Notes: generated by a model not told the origin, from the letters alone. Numbered from the stretch's first letter, positions 8,455 through 17,536 are shown. The stretch: 64,000 nucleotides of DNA from Autumnicola sp041679265 (GCF_041679265.1 NZ_JBGFSM010000002.1:62001-126000), one strand, 5' to 3'. A program made the numbers and translations.

Positions 8455-9198
8455 TTATTCAATTATCTCCACATCCATATAAACATTGTCTATTGGCCAT
8501 TCAGATTGTCCGGTTTTTACCTGCGAGATTTTTTCAGCTACCTCCATACCGCTGGTCACTTCGCCAAACACCGTGTGTTCATTATTAAGATGCGGAGCAC
8601 CGCCCTTATCCATCACAATAAAAAATTCAAAAGGAGAAGAAGCTTTGCTTACGTTTTGCTCACTGTACTTTGCTGCAGAAAAAGCTCCGTAAGTATGCTT
8701 ATGGCCGGCATCAAATTCGTTGGGAATAAGATAATTGCCAATATCACGGCGCATTTCATACGTACTTTTATTGTCTGAATTTCCGCCCTGTATTACAAAC
8801 CCCGGGGCAACGCGGTGAAAATAAGTGTCGTCAAAATAGCCTTTTTTAACCAGCATAATAAAATTTGCGCGATGCAGCGGAGTGTCATTAAAAAGCCGTA
8901 CCTCAATATCACCAAAACTGGTTTTAATCCGCACCCTGTTTTCAGGATTTTTCTTGCCATACTCGGTTAAAAATGGAATTAATTTTTCCTGCGGAATGGG
9001 ATAAGAATCGCCTAATTCTTCTGCCGTGCCTTCTTTTTCTTCGGAATTACTTCCTGCAATGGCCGCTTCAGTAGAATCTGGTTCTTCTAATTGATCGGCT
9101 ACCGTTTCAGCTGCGCTTTTCTGGGAAGATTTCTTATCTTCACAACTTGCAAAAAAAAGAACAAAGAAAACTGCAATTATCGTAAGGCTGGGTCTCAT
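8455..9198 (-). CDS. Peptidyl-prolyl cis-trans isomerase, cyclophilin type, lipoprotein
   Basis: The start at 9198 is chosen because the protein then begins MRPSLTIIAVFFVLFFASC, a lipoprotein signal with the acylated Cys at 19; an upstream ATG at 9210 would add four residues. A low-complexity acidic linker (about 20-65) leads to a cyclophilin domain with YFDDTYFHRVAPGFVIQGG, GAFSAAKYSEQNVSKASSPFEFFI and HLNNEHTVFGEV. The active-site Arg of FHR and the Gln of QGG are present. It should assist protein folding at the outer membrane, facing the periplasm. Its start codon overlaps that of the divergent Nudix gene. Confidence 0.92.
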   Translation of the reverse strand: MRPSLTIIAVFFVLFFASCEDKKSSQKSAAETVADQLEEPDSTEAAIAGSNSEEKEGTAEELGDSYPIPQEKLIPFLTEYGKKNPENRVRIKTSFGDIEVRLFNDTPLHRANFIMLVKKGYFDDTYFHRVAPGFVIQGGNSDNKSTYEMRRDIGNYLIPNEFDAGHKHTYGAFSAAKYSEQNVSKASSPFEFFIVMDKGGAPHLNNEHTVFGEVTSGMEVAEKISQVKTGQSEWPIDNVYMDVEIIE

Positions 9199-9838
9199 GG
9201 AATTCGACATCTTTAAATCTGAAATCTCAAAATTAAAAAAAATAGGGCTACCCGGCGAACCTGCACACCATAAATTAGCCCCTCAAATGAGGATTGATGA
9301 ACTGGCCAACATCGATTTTAAAAAGCTGAAGCCCAATGAAGCCGGGGTGATGGCGCTTTTTTATCCCGATGCCAGCACCCATACCAATCTTGCACTAATA
9401 TTAAGGAAAACTTATAAAGGGGTACATTCTAACCAGATTGGTTTTCCCGGGGGGCGGGTGGAAGCAACGGATAAGGACCTGGAGGAAACCGCGCTCAGGG
9501 AAACCGAAGAGGAGATTGGGGTGCCCCAAAAAGACATTACAGTCATCAAAAAATTGACTAAACTTTATATCCCGCCAAGTAACTTCTGGGTACATCCTTT
9601 TGTTGGAATCCTTGAAAAAACACCGGAACTCATTCCGCAGGAGTCTGAAGTGGAAGCTATTTTGGAAGTAAAACTGGAGCATTTTATGGACGATGAAAAT
9701 ATGGTGAACCAGCGTTTAAGCACCTCTTACGCCAAAAACATTGAAGTCCCGGCATTTAAGTTAAACGGGCATATTGTATGGGGCGCCACAGGGATGATGT
9801 TGAGTGAGTTGAAGGAAATGCTGAAACAGGTGCTGTAA
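9197..9838 (+). CDS. Nudix hydrolase, CoA pyrophosphatase type
   Basis: The protein has 213 residues. It carries the CoA-specific signature of this Nudix subgroup (LRKTYKGVHSNQIGFPGGRV, residues about 67-90) running into the Nudix box with ALRETEEEIGV. Members hydrolyse CoA and its derivatives to 4'-phosphopantetheine and 3',5'-ADP. No signal peptide is visible, so it is cytoplasmic. The start MEFDIFKSEI fits the usual length of the family. It overlaps the start codon of the divergent cyclophilin gene, so any promoter must lie in that gene's coding sequence. Confidence 0.9.
   Translation: MEFDIFKSEISKLKKIGLPGEPAHHKLAPQMRIDELANIDFKKLKPNEAGVMALFYPDASTHTNLALILRKTYKGVHSNQIGFPGGRVEATDKDLEETALRETEEEIGVPQKDITVIKKLTKLYIPPSNFWVHPFVGILEKTPELIPQESEVEAILEVKLEHFMDDENMVNQRLSTSYAKNIEVPAFKLNGHIVWGATGMMLSELKEMLKQVL
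9228..9235 (-). promoter_or_regulatory. Candidate -7 element for the cyclophilin gene, inside the Nudix coding region
   Basis: The reverse strand reads TAATTTTG, a perfect TAnnTTTG match, about 30 bases upstream of the cyclophilin ATG at 9198. It lies inside the first codons of the divergent Nudix gene. No convincing TTG is seen at the -33 position, so this is only a candidate. Confidence 0.3.
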
Positions 9839-9850
9839 TAAAGGAATTAT

Positions 9851-9858
9851 TATATTTG
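9851..9858 (+). promoter_or_regulatory. Candidate -7 promoter element for the acyltransferase gene
   Basis: TATATTTG, a perfect TAnnTTTG match, lies in the 61-base gap after the Nudix gene and 41 bases before the acyltransferase ATG. No TTG is found at the -33 position, so the acyltransferase gene could also be read from the Nudix gene. Confidence 0.3.
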
Positions 9859-9899
9859 CTCCCGCTCAGGTAAATGCAGATAATATTAGCGAATTAAAA

Positions 9900-10703
9900 A
9901 TGGGCCTTTTTAAGAAAAATCCTTTTGGACACATTTTATTTCTGAAGAAGTGGCTTATCCGCATCTTTGGAGTCATGACTCACAGAAGGTACCGTGGGTT
10001 CAATGAATTGAAAATAGAAGGTTCTGAAATTATTAAAAACCTTCCCGAGACCAATGTGCTGTTTGTTTCTAACCATCAAACCTATTTTGCAGATGTCGTG
10101 GCGATGTTCCACGTCTTTAACGCCAGTTTGAGCGGCAGGGTAGATTCCATCAAGAATATAGGCTATATCTGGCAGCCAAAAATGAATATTTATTATGTTG
10201 CGGCCAAAGAAACCATGCGTGCCGGACTTTTAACCCGTATTATGGCTTATGCCGGTGCGATAACCGTAGAACGCACCTGGAGGGAGAAAGGTAAAGAAAT
10301 AAAGCGTGAAGTTAATCCCCAGGATTCTGAAAATATTGGGGAGGCACTGGAAGATGGCTGGGTAATCACTTTTCCGCAGGGCACCACAAAACCTTTTAAA
10401 CCCATTAGAAAAGGTACTGCACATATTATAAAGAATTATAAGCCGGTGGTGATTCCCATAGTAATTGATGGCTTTCGAAGGTCTTTTGATAAAAAAGGAC
10501 TCCGTATAAAAAAGAGAGGGATCTTACAGTCTTTTCAGATAAAAGAGCCTTTGCAAATAGATTATGAGAATGAATCTATTGAAGAAATTGTTGAAAAACT
10601 GGAGTATGCCATCGAGCAACACCCTTCCTTTCTAAAGGTAATCCCTGCGGAAGAAATCAAGGACATGGAAGAGCTTAATAAAAAGCGGAAATGGGAGTAT
10701 TAG
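9900..10703 (+). CDS. 1-acyl-sn-glycerol-3-phosphate acyltransferase (PlsC-like)
   Basis: The 267-residue protein matches the lysophospholipid acyltransferase family. Block I reads FVSNHQTYFADVVAMF, block III-like FPQGTTKPFKPIRKGTAHI, and a later VVIPIVIDGFRRSF. The usual HX4D acyltransferase motif appears here as H-x5-D (HQTYFAD). The protein probably transfers a second acyl chain in phospholipid synthesis or remodels a related lipid at the inner membrane. The N-terminal part is basic and amphipathic, without a clear transmembrane helix. It follows the Nudix gene by 61 bases on the same strand. Confidence 0.87.
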   Translation: MGLFKKNPFGHILFLKKWLIRIFGVMTHRRYRGFNELKIEGSEIIKNLPETNVLFVSNHQTYFADVVAMFHVFNASLSGRVDSIKNIGYIWQPKMNIYYVAAKETMRAGLLTRIMAYAGAITVERTWREKGKEIKREVNPQDSENIGEALEDGWVITFPQGTTKPFKPIRKGTAHIIKNYKPVVIPIVIDGFRRSFDKKGLRIKKRGILQSFQIKEPLQIDYENESIEEIVEKLEYAIEQHPSFLKVIPAEEIKDMEELNKKRKWEY

Positions 10704-10714
10704 TTGTTTTAAGT

Positions 10715-11748
10715 GTAGAATGTTTAATGCTGAATTTTGAATTGTAGCTGTTTAGTTTTGCTAATTGTTAATTGTCAGTTTTCAACATTTTCACAACGAA
10801 CTACGAACTATGAACTGCGAACTCCGAACTCTGAAAAAACCACCCCGGCCTTTGGCCACCCCTCCTTAAAAAGTAGGGGAGCGTTTTAAATTTGTTTTAA
10901 ATGTTGAATGCTAAATACTGAATTTTGAATTTTGAATTGTAGCTGTTTAGTTTTGCTAATTGTTAATTGTCAGTTTTCAAAATTTTCACAACGAACTATG
11001 AACTATGAACTGCGAACTCTGAAAAAACCACCCCGGCCTTTGGCCACCCCTCCTTAAAAAGTATGGGAGCGTTTTAAATTTGTTTGAAATGTTGAATGCA
11101 AATACTGAATTGTGAATTGTAGCTGTTTTGCTAATTGCTAATTGTCAGTTTTCAACATTTTCACAACGAACTATGAACTGCGAACTCTGAAAAAACCACC
11201 CCGGCCTTTGGCCACCCCTCCTTGAAAAGTAGGGGAGCGTTTTAAATTTGTTTTAAATGTTGAATGCAAATACTGAATTTTGAATTGTAGCTGTTTTGCT
11301 AATTGCTAATTGTTAATTGTCAGTTTTCAACATTTTCACAACGAACTATGAACTATGAACTGCGAACTGCGAACTCTGAAAAAACCACCCCGGCCTTTGG
11401 CCACCCCTCCTTAAAAAATAGGGGAGCGTTTTAAATTTGTTTTAAATGTTGAATGTAAATACTGAATTTTGAATTGTAGCTGTTTTGCTAATTGCTAATT
11501 GTCAGTTTTGAACATTTTCACAACGAACTATGAACTATGAACTGCGAACTCCGAACTCTGAAAAAACCACCCCGGCCTTTGGCCACCCCTCCTTAAAAAG
11601 TAGGGGAGCGTTTTAAATTTGTTTTAAATGTTGAATGCTAAATACTGAATTTTGAATTGTTGCTGTTTAGTTTTGCTACTTGTCCATTTTCAATATTTTG
11701 CCCCTTAACTCCAAACTCCAAACTCCAAACTCCAAACCACGAACTTCA
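10715..11748. repeat. Tandem array of about five ~168-189 bp units built from degenerate 7-bp periods
   Basis: This gene-free stretch of about 1.1 kb between the acyltransferase and a membrane protein gene holds five tandem units. The core starting CACCCCGGCC recurs at 10841, 11029, 11197, 11386 and 11568, spacings of 188, 168, 189 and 182 bases; three of these are exact multiples of 7. Each unit contains TGAATnn-like heptads, a run of three to five AACTnnG heptads, then a non-heptad core with the inverted repeats GGCC-TTT-GGCC and CCCCT...AGGGG. The first unit reads as 18 consecutive heptads from 10715 to 10840. The array ends with four AACTCCA heptads at 11707-11734. No ORF of note lies inside. 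Confidence 0.9.
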
Positions 11749-11795
11749 TTCTCTATTAAAATCCAACGTCTAGCCGCTAAAGACTACCTCCTGTT

Positions 11796-12434
11796 TCACA
11801 CGTCCAGTTTTTTTAATTCCTGATAATTGCGGTTTAGCCTTCTTAGCAGGATCCCGTAGATAAGCCTGTAAAACAACCAGATGATTCCCATCAGTAAAGC
11901 CAGCCCTATTAAAACAATAAGAGAAAGCTTTATCCAGGCGAAGGTGTTAAAGGCATAACTTCCTGTTGTGGCTGCCTCTGCAGTTGCACTGTGGTGTTCA
12001 AGAATAAAATATAGGGAAACCAGGCCCGTAAATGCTGAACCAATAAGTACAAAAGCAATATAGTATTTTACTGTTTTACGTGTTTTTAAGATGTTTTTCA
12101 TCAAATCTGAAGCGCTATCGGTGGAATTAATCCTCCTGTAATTTCGGTAAAACTTAAAAATAAAGAAGAGCGTAACGAGATAACCTACCACATTGGAAAT
12201 AACGGTAAATTCAGTCAGGTCAAATTCCTCTATTTCCTTCCAGTAATTTTTATCAATAATAGCAATGTCCAATACGGCCCAGAATAAAAATTCCAGTACA
12301 CTTATAATAAATATCCACTTTACAATAGAAGAAGATTTCTTCCAGATCATATTGTAAATTTCATTATAAGAAAGGTGGGGCAGGCTTGCTTCCCTGCTCT
12401 TCCAGTCCTTTTTTAATAAATCCAATCCATCCAT
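11796..12434 (-). CDS. Membrane protein co-transcribed with an ECF sigma factor
   Basis: This 212-residue protein has a cytoplasmic N-terminus (MDGLDLLKKDWKSREASLPH) and four transmembrane helices (about 38-58, 80-98, 122-143 and 168-195), ending in a charged C-terminus. It starts 6 bases after the sigma factor gene. Its position suggests that it is the membrane-bound anti-sigma factor or a sensor controlling that sigma factor, although I see no recognisable zinc-finger anti-sigma motif. Similar proteins are common downstream of sigma genes in Flavobacteriaceae. The function is inferred from context. Confidence 0.75.
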   Translation of the reverse strand: MDGLDLLKKDWKSREASLPHLSYNEIYNMIWKKSSSIVKWIFIISVLEFLFWAVLDIAIIDKNYWKEIEEFDLTEFTVISNVVGYLVTLFFIFKFYRNYRRINSTDSASDLMKNILKTRKTVKYYIAFVLIGSAFTGLVSLYFILEHHSATAEAATTGSYAFNTFAWIKLSLIVLIGLALLMGIIWLFYRLIYGILLRRLNRNYQELKKLDV

Positions 12435-12440
12435 TTATTC

Positions 12441-12935
12441 CTAAGGATTTAATATGGTTCGCAATTTTGTCTTCACCCTGTTCATCTTCACTCTTGCATT
12501 TACTTCAGAAATTCCCAGGGTTTCTGAAATTTCCTTATAATTTTTATCTTCCAGATATAAAAAAACAAGTGCTTTTTCTATATCATTTAATTCCTTTATA
12601 GCATCATACATCAGCTTTATTTGCTGCTCTTCTTCATCATTGTACTCTTCAGCCTTAATTTTAAAGTGAACACTCTCATAATCCTGAGTCTGTATTCCCC
12701 GCTTTTTCTTACGATAAAGTGTAATTGCCGTATTTAAAGCTACCCTGTACATCCAGGTACTAAACTTTGCATCGCCACGAAATTTTGGATAAGCCTTCCA
12801 TAGCTGGATTGTTATCTCCTGAAATAAATCGTTATGTGAAGCCTGGTCGTTTGTGTAAATTCGGCATATTTTATGCGCAATGTTCTGGTGCTTTTCCAGG
12901 TTCGTCACAAACTGATGTTCTAGTTCCTTATTCAC
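12441..12935 (-). CDS. RNA polymerase ECF-type sigma-70 family sigma factor
   Basis: The protein has 164 residues, normal for group 4 sigma factors. Region 2 shows NDLFQEITIQLWKAYPKFRG and FSTWMYRVALNTAI; region 4 shows LEDKNYKEISETLGISEVNA. The start is GTG at 12935 (NKELEHQFVTNLEK follows); no better ATG lies upstream in frame. The downstream membrane protein is 6 bases away and probably regulates it. The target genes cannot be read from this window. It diverges from the NADH dehydrogenase gene across 132 bases. Confidence 0.93.
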   Translation of the reverse strand: MNKELEHQFVTNLEKHQNIAHKICRIYTNDQASHNDLFQEITIQLWKAYPKFRGDAKFSTWMYRVALNTAITLYRKKKRGIQTQDYESVHFKIKAEEYNDEEEQQIKLMYDAIKELNDIEKALVFLYLEDKNYKEISETLGISEVNARVKMNRVKTKLRTILNP

Positions 12936-13023
12936 AGTAATTGGTTAGCTCTTATTGGTAGCCTGAAGAGCGGCAATGTTACAAAAAACTATAAATTATA
13001 GTTAATGCCATATCAATTTTTCT

Positions 13024-13050
13024 TTGGCAACTTCAGAAAAGTTAAATTTG
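13024..13050 (+). promoter_or_regulatory. Bacteroidetes-type promoter of the NADH dehydrogenase gene
   Basis: TTG at 13024-13026 is followed after 16 bases by TAAATTTG at 13043-13050, a perfect -7 match with a spacer one base under the usual range. The ATG follows 17 bases later, so the transcript leader would be very short. Confidence 0.45.
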
Positions 13051-13067
13051 GGTAAAACCAACCAAAT

Positions 13068-14372
13068 ATGAATATTCCCCAGTCGGATTTACCAAGAGTA
13101 GTAGTTATAGGAGGAGGTTTCGCCGGAATGGCCCTTGCCCGAAAATTGCTGAAGGAGGATGTACAAATGGTATTGCTGGACAAGCATAATTATCACACCT
13201 TCCAGCCATTGCTTTACCAGGTTTCTACAGCCAGCCTGGAACCAGATTCTATTGCCTATCCTTTGCGTAAGATTACCCGGGACAGTAAGAAATGCTTTTT
13301 CAGGCTTACCGAGGTTTCTTCAATTTCTCCTGAAGAACAAGTTGTGCATACAAATATTGGGGATATAGTATATGATTACCTGGTGATTGCCACCGGATCC
13401 AAGACCAATTTCTTTGGCAACGAAAGCATAGAAAAAAATGGCATGTGGATGAAAACGGTGCCCCAGGCGCTTAATATCCGCAGTCTTATCCTGGAAAACC
13501 TGGAACAGGCCGTAATTACCGATGATGCTGAAAAAAGAAAAGCCTTACTTAATTTCGTAATCGTGGGAGCAGGCCCTACCGGTGTGGAATTAAGCGGAGC
13601 CATAGCCGAGCTTAGAAATAATATTGTGCCTAAAGACTATCCAGATATCAATCCGGAAGAAATGAATATACATTTGCTGGAAGGCCTGGGAAGAGTACTT
13701 CCGCCTATGAGCGAAGAAGCTTCTAAAAAGGCGGACAAGTTCCTCAAAGAGCTGGGAGTTCATATTCATTTAAACACCATGGTTGAAAATTATGATGGCC
13801 ACCTGGTGAAAACAAATACCGATCTTGCTCTTAAAACCGAAACCTTTATCTGGTCCGCAGGAGTAACCGGGGCGCCTGTTAAAGGCCTTAATGCTTCGGC
13901 AATGGTAGAAAAAGCCAATAGGTACGAGGTTAATTCTTTTAACCAGGTAAAAGGTTATGAGAATATTTTTGCAATTGGAGATATCGCCCTTATGCAAAGT
14001 GAAGAATATCCCAAAGGCCACCCTATGGTCGCCCAGCCGGCTATTCAGCAGGGAAAACATTTAGCTAAAAATATAAAGAAACTTATTAAAGGTGAGAAAC
14101 TGGAGCCATTTGACTATTACGATAAAGGGACTATGGCCACTGTAGGCAGGAACCGCGCCGTGGTAGATATGGGGAAGCTCAAATTTGGAGGATTTCTTGC
14201 CTGGTTTATCTGGATGTTTGTTCACTTATGGTTCCTCATAGGTTTTAGAAACCGGTTAGTAACTTTCTTTAACTGGGTATATAATTATATTAATTTTGAT
14301 AAAGCCGCCAGGCTTATTGTGAGGCCGTTTAAAGCAAATAAGGAGATCATGGAAGTAGATGATGATGTTTAA
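13068..14372 (+). CDS. ndh: Type II NADH dehydrogenase (NAD(P)/FAD-dependent oxidoreductase)
   Basis: The protein has 434 residues, the usual length for NDH-2. The FAD-binding motif is near the N-terminus (VVVIGGGFAGMALARKL), the NADH-binding GxGxxG motif at about residue 165 (VIVGAGPTGVELSGAIAEL), and the late FAD motif reads NIFAIGDIALM. The C-terminal region has a hydrophobic stretch (GGFLAWFIWMFVHLWFLIGF) and amphipathic ends that anchor such enzymes to the inner membrane. It should pass electrons from NADH to quinone without pumping ions. It stands alone with its own promoter. Confidence 0.93.
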   Translation: MNIPQSDLPRVVVIGGGFAGMALARKLLKEDVQMVLLDKHNYHTFQPLLYQVSTASLEPDSIAYPLRKITRDSKKCFFRLTEVSSISPEEQVVHTNIGDIVYDYLVIATGSKTNFFGNESIEKNGMWMKTVPQALNIRSLILENLEQAVITDDAEKRKALLNFVIVGAGPTGVELSGAIAELRNNIVPKDYPDINPEEMNIHLLEGLGRVLPPMSEEASKKADKFLKELGVHIHLNTMVENYDGHLVKTNTDLALKTETFIWSAGVTGAPVKGLNASAMVEKANRYEVNSFNQVKGYENIFAIGDIALMQSEEYPKGHPMVAQPAIQQGKHLAKNIKKLIKGEKLEPFDYYDKGTMATVGRNRAVVDMGKLKFGGFLAWFIWMFVHLWFLIGFRNRLVTFFNWVYNYINFDKAARLIVRPFKANKEIMEVDDDV

Positions 14373-14532
14373 ATTCCATTTCTTCTTAAAATAGACAGAG
14401 TTCTACCAATATTCTAGGCCTTCTGGAAATGCAATAGATCAAAACAATTCAGCTTTAATATTTTACACTTCGGTAAGCTTTAATTCTTAAGCAGGTTTTT
14501 CAGGTTCATATTTGTTTCATAAACAATATGAG

Positions 14533-16689
14533 ATGAAAACTTTTTTACTTCTTTTAATTTTTTCTTCCGGCGGATACCTTTTTGCCCAGCAAACCGTAAG
14601 CGGCAGGATTACAGACGGGCATAATAATCCTGTTTATGGTGCAAACGTCTACCTTCTTAATACTTATGATGGCACCACAAGTGCAGAAGATGGCAGTTTC
14701 TGGTTCCAGACCTCAGAAACAGGATTGCAAAGCCTCGTTCTTTCGTTTATTTCTTTTGAAAAATTTGAAAAAACCTTAGAAGTAAGTGCAATGCAGGATA
14801 TGCACATTGTATTAAAGGAAGACGTAAGTGCCTTAGATGCTGTGGTGCTAAATGCGGGAACTTTTTCTGCCGGGGATAATTCCCGGGTTTCTGTTTTAAA
14901 GCCATTAGACGTGGTGACCACCGCCGGGGTGGCCGGGGATTTTATTGCGGCTTTGCAAACCCTGCCCGGTACCCAAACGGTGGGAGAAGACGGGAGGTTA
15001 TTTGTAAGAGGAGGTACTGCTGAAGAAACTCAGATTTTCATAGATGGCTTAAGGGTGTTTCAGCCATATACTGCCTCGGCAAATAATTTACCCTCACGTG
15101 GAAGGTATTCTCCATTCCTTTTTGATGGGATCACCTTTTCTACCGGTGGCTATTCGGCTGAATACGGCCAGGCGCTTTCCAGCGTTTTGCTGTTGAACAC
15201 CATCAACGAACCAGATCAAACTGAAACCAACATTTCCCTGATGAGCGTAGGAGCGGGCCTTGGCCATACTCAAAAATGGCAAAAATCTTCTTTGTCCATC
15301 AATGCCAATTACATCAACCTGGCGCCATACCAGGAACTGGTGCCGAATAATGAAAATGCTAATTTTCAAAAGCCTTATGAAAACCTTGGTGGAGAAGCAG
15401 TTTTTAGAAGGCAATTTGCCAATGGACTTTTAAAGGTGTACACCGCTTACGACCATACAAATTTTGAGATCTTACAACCGGATATCAACCTTCAAAGGCC
15501 GGTAGATTTTAAACTAAATAATGATAATTTCTATGGGAATACTTCATATAAAGGTCGGTTAGGCAATGGCTGGAGCATTGAGCCGGGGATGAGTATTTCC
15601 CGTGCTCTAAATACATTTAACATTGATGAATCCAGGGTGAATTCTAAAGAAGATGCCGCGCATCTTAAACTCAAGGCCGGAAAGAGATTCGACAATCATT
15701 TTAAACTGAATTATGGAGCTGAGATAATTTTTCAGGAATATTCTGAAGATTTTACGGAGGAAGAAGCGCTTTCCAAGCTTAATTATCAAAATACTATTTT
15801 CGCGGCATATTCAGAAGCCGATATCATTTTCACTAAAAATTTTGCTTTAAAGGCAGGGGCAAGGACTTCCTATATGGCACTTAATGAGGAAGTAAAATTA
15901 GCTCCAAGAATTTCGCTTGCCTATAAATTAAATGCAGCAGGGCAATTTTCATTTGCTTACGGAGAATTTTTTCAACAGCCTCAAAATCTCTATTTAAAGT
16001 ATGACGAACAGCTAAAGCCCGAAAATGCTACTCATTTTATTCTAAATTACCTGTATACAAAGCCAGGATATATGATGAGGGCTGAAGCTTATTACAAAAT
16101 ATATGACCAGCTTATAAAGTACAATACCAAACGTCCCGGTTATGATTCAAATTTTAGTAATGCGGGCAGTGGTTACGCTACGGGGCTTGATCTCTTCTTC
16201 AGGGGTAATAAAAGTATAGAGAACCTGGAATACTGGTTTTCCTATAGCTATATAGATTCTAAGCGTGATTTTAAGAATTATCCCGCTAAAGCGACTCCAG
16301 ATTTTGTGGCCAAACAATCAGCCAGTCTTGTTACCAAATACTGGATAGAAGATTGGCAAAGTCAAATGGGATTCACCTATAACTTTTCCAGCGGGAGACC
16401 TTATGAAAACCCCAAAACCACTGGTTTTATGAATGAGAAAACCCGGAATTACCACAACCTGAGTTTTAACTGGGCCTATTTAATAGATCAACAAAAGATC
16501 CTTTATTTCTCGGTTTCCAATATTACCGGGAGTAAAAACATTTTTGGTTATGAGTATGCTGATGCGCCTGCCATTGACGGGAAATTTGCAGAAAGGGCCA
16601 TTACTCCTGCAGCAGACAGGTTTTTCTTTGTTGGCTTTTTCTGGACCATTAGTAGTGATAAACATTCCAACCAGTTAGAAAATTTGTAA
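14533..16689 (+). CDS. TonB-dependent outer-membrane receptor with carboxypeptidase-regulatory-like N-terminal domain
   Basis: The start at 14533 is preferred because it gives a clean signal peptide (MKTFLLLLIFSSGGYLFAQ); an in-frame ATG lies seven codons upstream. The mature protein (718 codons in all) opens with a carboxypeptidase-regulatory-like domain (VSGRITDGHNNPVYGANVYL). A plug domain follows (LQTLPGTQTVGEDGRLFVRG, then FSTGGYSAEYGQALSSVL), then a long beta-barrel. The barrel ends in an aromatic strand (FFFVGFFWTI) followed by a short polar tail. The substrate is not evident; no SusD gene is adjacent. An exported helical protein and a two-component operon follow on the same strand. 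Confidence 0.93.
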   Translation: MKTFLLLLIFSSGGYLFAQQTVSGRITDGHNNPVYGANVYLLNTYDGTTSAEDGSFWFQTSETGLQSLVLSFISFEKFEKTLEVSAMQDMHIVLKEDVSALDAVVLNAGTFSAGDNSRVSVLKPLDVVTTAGVAGDFIAALQTLPGTQTVGEDGRLFVRGGTAEETQIFIDGLRVFQPYTASANNLPSRGRYSPFLFDGITFSTGGYSAEYGQALSSVLLLNTINEPDQTETNISLMSVGAGLGHTQKWQKSSLSINANYINLAPYQELVPNNENANFQKPYENLGGEAVFRRQFANGLLKVYTAYDHTNFEILQPDINLQRPVDFKLNNDNFYGNTSYKGRLGNGWSIEPGMSISRALNTFNIDESRVNSKEDAAHLKLKAGKRFDNHFKLNYGAEIIFQEYSEDFTEEEALSKLNYQNTIFAAYSEADIIFTKNFALKAGARTSYMALNEEVKLAPRISLAYKLNAAGQFSFAYGEFFQQPQNLYLKYDEQLKPENATHFILNYLYTKPGYMMRAEAYYKIYDQLIKYNTKRPGYDSNFSNAGSGYATGLDLFFRGNKSIENLEYWFSYSYIDSKRDFKNYPAKATPDFVAKQSASLVTKYWIEDWQSQMGFTYNFSSGRPYENPKTTGFMNEKTRNYHNLSFNWAYLIDQQKILYFSVSNITGSKNIFGYEYADAPAIDGKFAERAITPAADRFFFVGFFWTISSDKHSNQLENL

Positions 16690-16700
16690 AAGGCAATTCA

Positions 16701-16724
16701 TCCTGAAAAAACTACAGTTCAGGA
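16701..16724 (+). terminator. Weak hairpin after the TonB receptor gene
   Basis: TCCTGAA (16701-16707) pairs with TTCAGGA (16718-16724) over a 10-base loop and is followed by an AT-rich but not T-only stretch. It lies 12 bases after the receptor stop codon. The stem is short, so read-through into the next gene is possible. Confidence 0.3.
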
Positions 16725-16785
16725 ATTTAAAATTTCATTAGTTATTGTTAATTACCAATTTTGAGGATACTTAAAACTAAAAATC

Positions 16786-17421
16786 ATGAAAAAAATCACG
16801 TTTTGTTGTTTAAGCTTTTTGCTGATAATTTTACAGGCTACCGCGCAAACCAAATATGAATCGGGCATGGAAAAAGCTTTTGGTTTATGGCAAAATGAAC
16901 AGACTACTGAAGCTGCAAACCTCTTTGAAAGAATAGCGGTAGCTGAAAAAAATAAATGGATTCCCTATTACTATGCAGCCCAAATTAAAATTGTAGAAAG
17001 TTTTGATATGGCAGATCCCGTAAAGAAAGAGCAGCAGCTGGTACAGGCACAGTCACTTTTGGATGCTGCTAGAGCTAATGCTGCCAGAAATAATGTGGAA
17101 CTTATGGTGTTGCAGGCTTTGCTACATACGGCTTACATCACGCTGGAACCTTCGGTGTATGGAATGAAGCTCTCTCCTGTAATCAGCAATATCTATGAAG
17201 AAGCGGCAAAAATTGCACCTGATAATCCGCGTGTTGTTCTTTCTAAAGCCGAATGGAATATGGGAGCGGCAAAATTCTTCGGAAAAGATCCGGGCGAATA
17301 TTGTGATGATCTAAAAAGCAGCCTCAAGCTTTTTTCAGATTTTACTCCTGAAGAAAAATTCTGGCCAGAATGGGGGGAAGACCGGGCAAAGCAACTTATA
17401 AAGGCAAATTGCGGAGAATAA
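16786..17421 (+). CDS. Exported helical repeat (TPR-like) protein of unknown function
   Basis: This 211-residue protein begins with a signal peptide (MKKITFCCLSFLLIILQATAQ). The mature part is alpha-helical, with TPR-like helix pairs such as KAFGLWQNEQTTEAANLFER and ISNIYEEAAKIAPDNPRVVL. The Cys residues near the C-terminus (EYCDDL and KANCGE) might form a disulfide. The family is common in Bacteroidota but has no assigned function. It lies between a TonB receptor and a sensor kinase operon on the same strand, 96 bases after the receptor and 115 before the kinase, so it may serve either. Confidence 0.8.
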   Translation: MKKITFCCLSFLLIILQATAQTKYESGMEKAFGLWQNEQTTEAANLFERIAVAEKNKWIPYYYAAQIKIVESFDMADPVKKEQQLVQAQSLLDAARANAARNNVELMVLQALLHTAYITLEPSVYGMKLSPVISNIYEEAAKIAPDNPRVVLSKAEWNMGAAKFFGKDPGEYCDDLKSSLKLFSDFTPEEKFWPEWGEDRAKQLIKANCGE

Positions 17422-17536
17422 ATTTTAATTAAATTGAAGTTTTATACAACTCAGTATTTAAATATAACAGTCCGGCAGATTTAAATTTTATATCATTCAA
17501 AAGAACCGGAAATTAGTCCTGTAAATAATAATAAGA

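Noticed and set aside
10715..11748. The tandem repeats as a CRISPR array
   Set aside because: The units are nearly identical along their whole length, with no variable spacers, and no cas gene is near.
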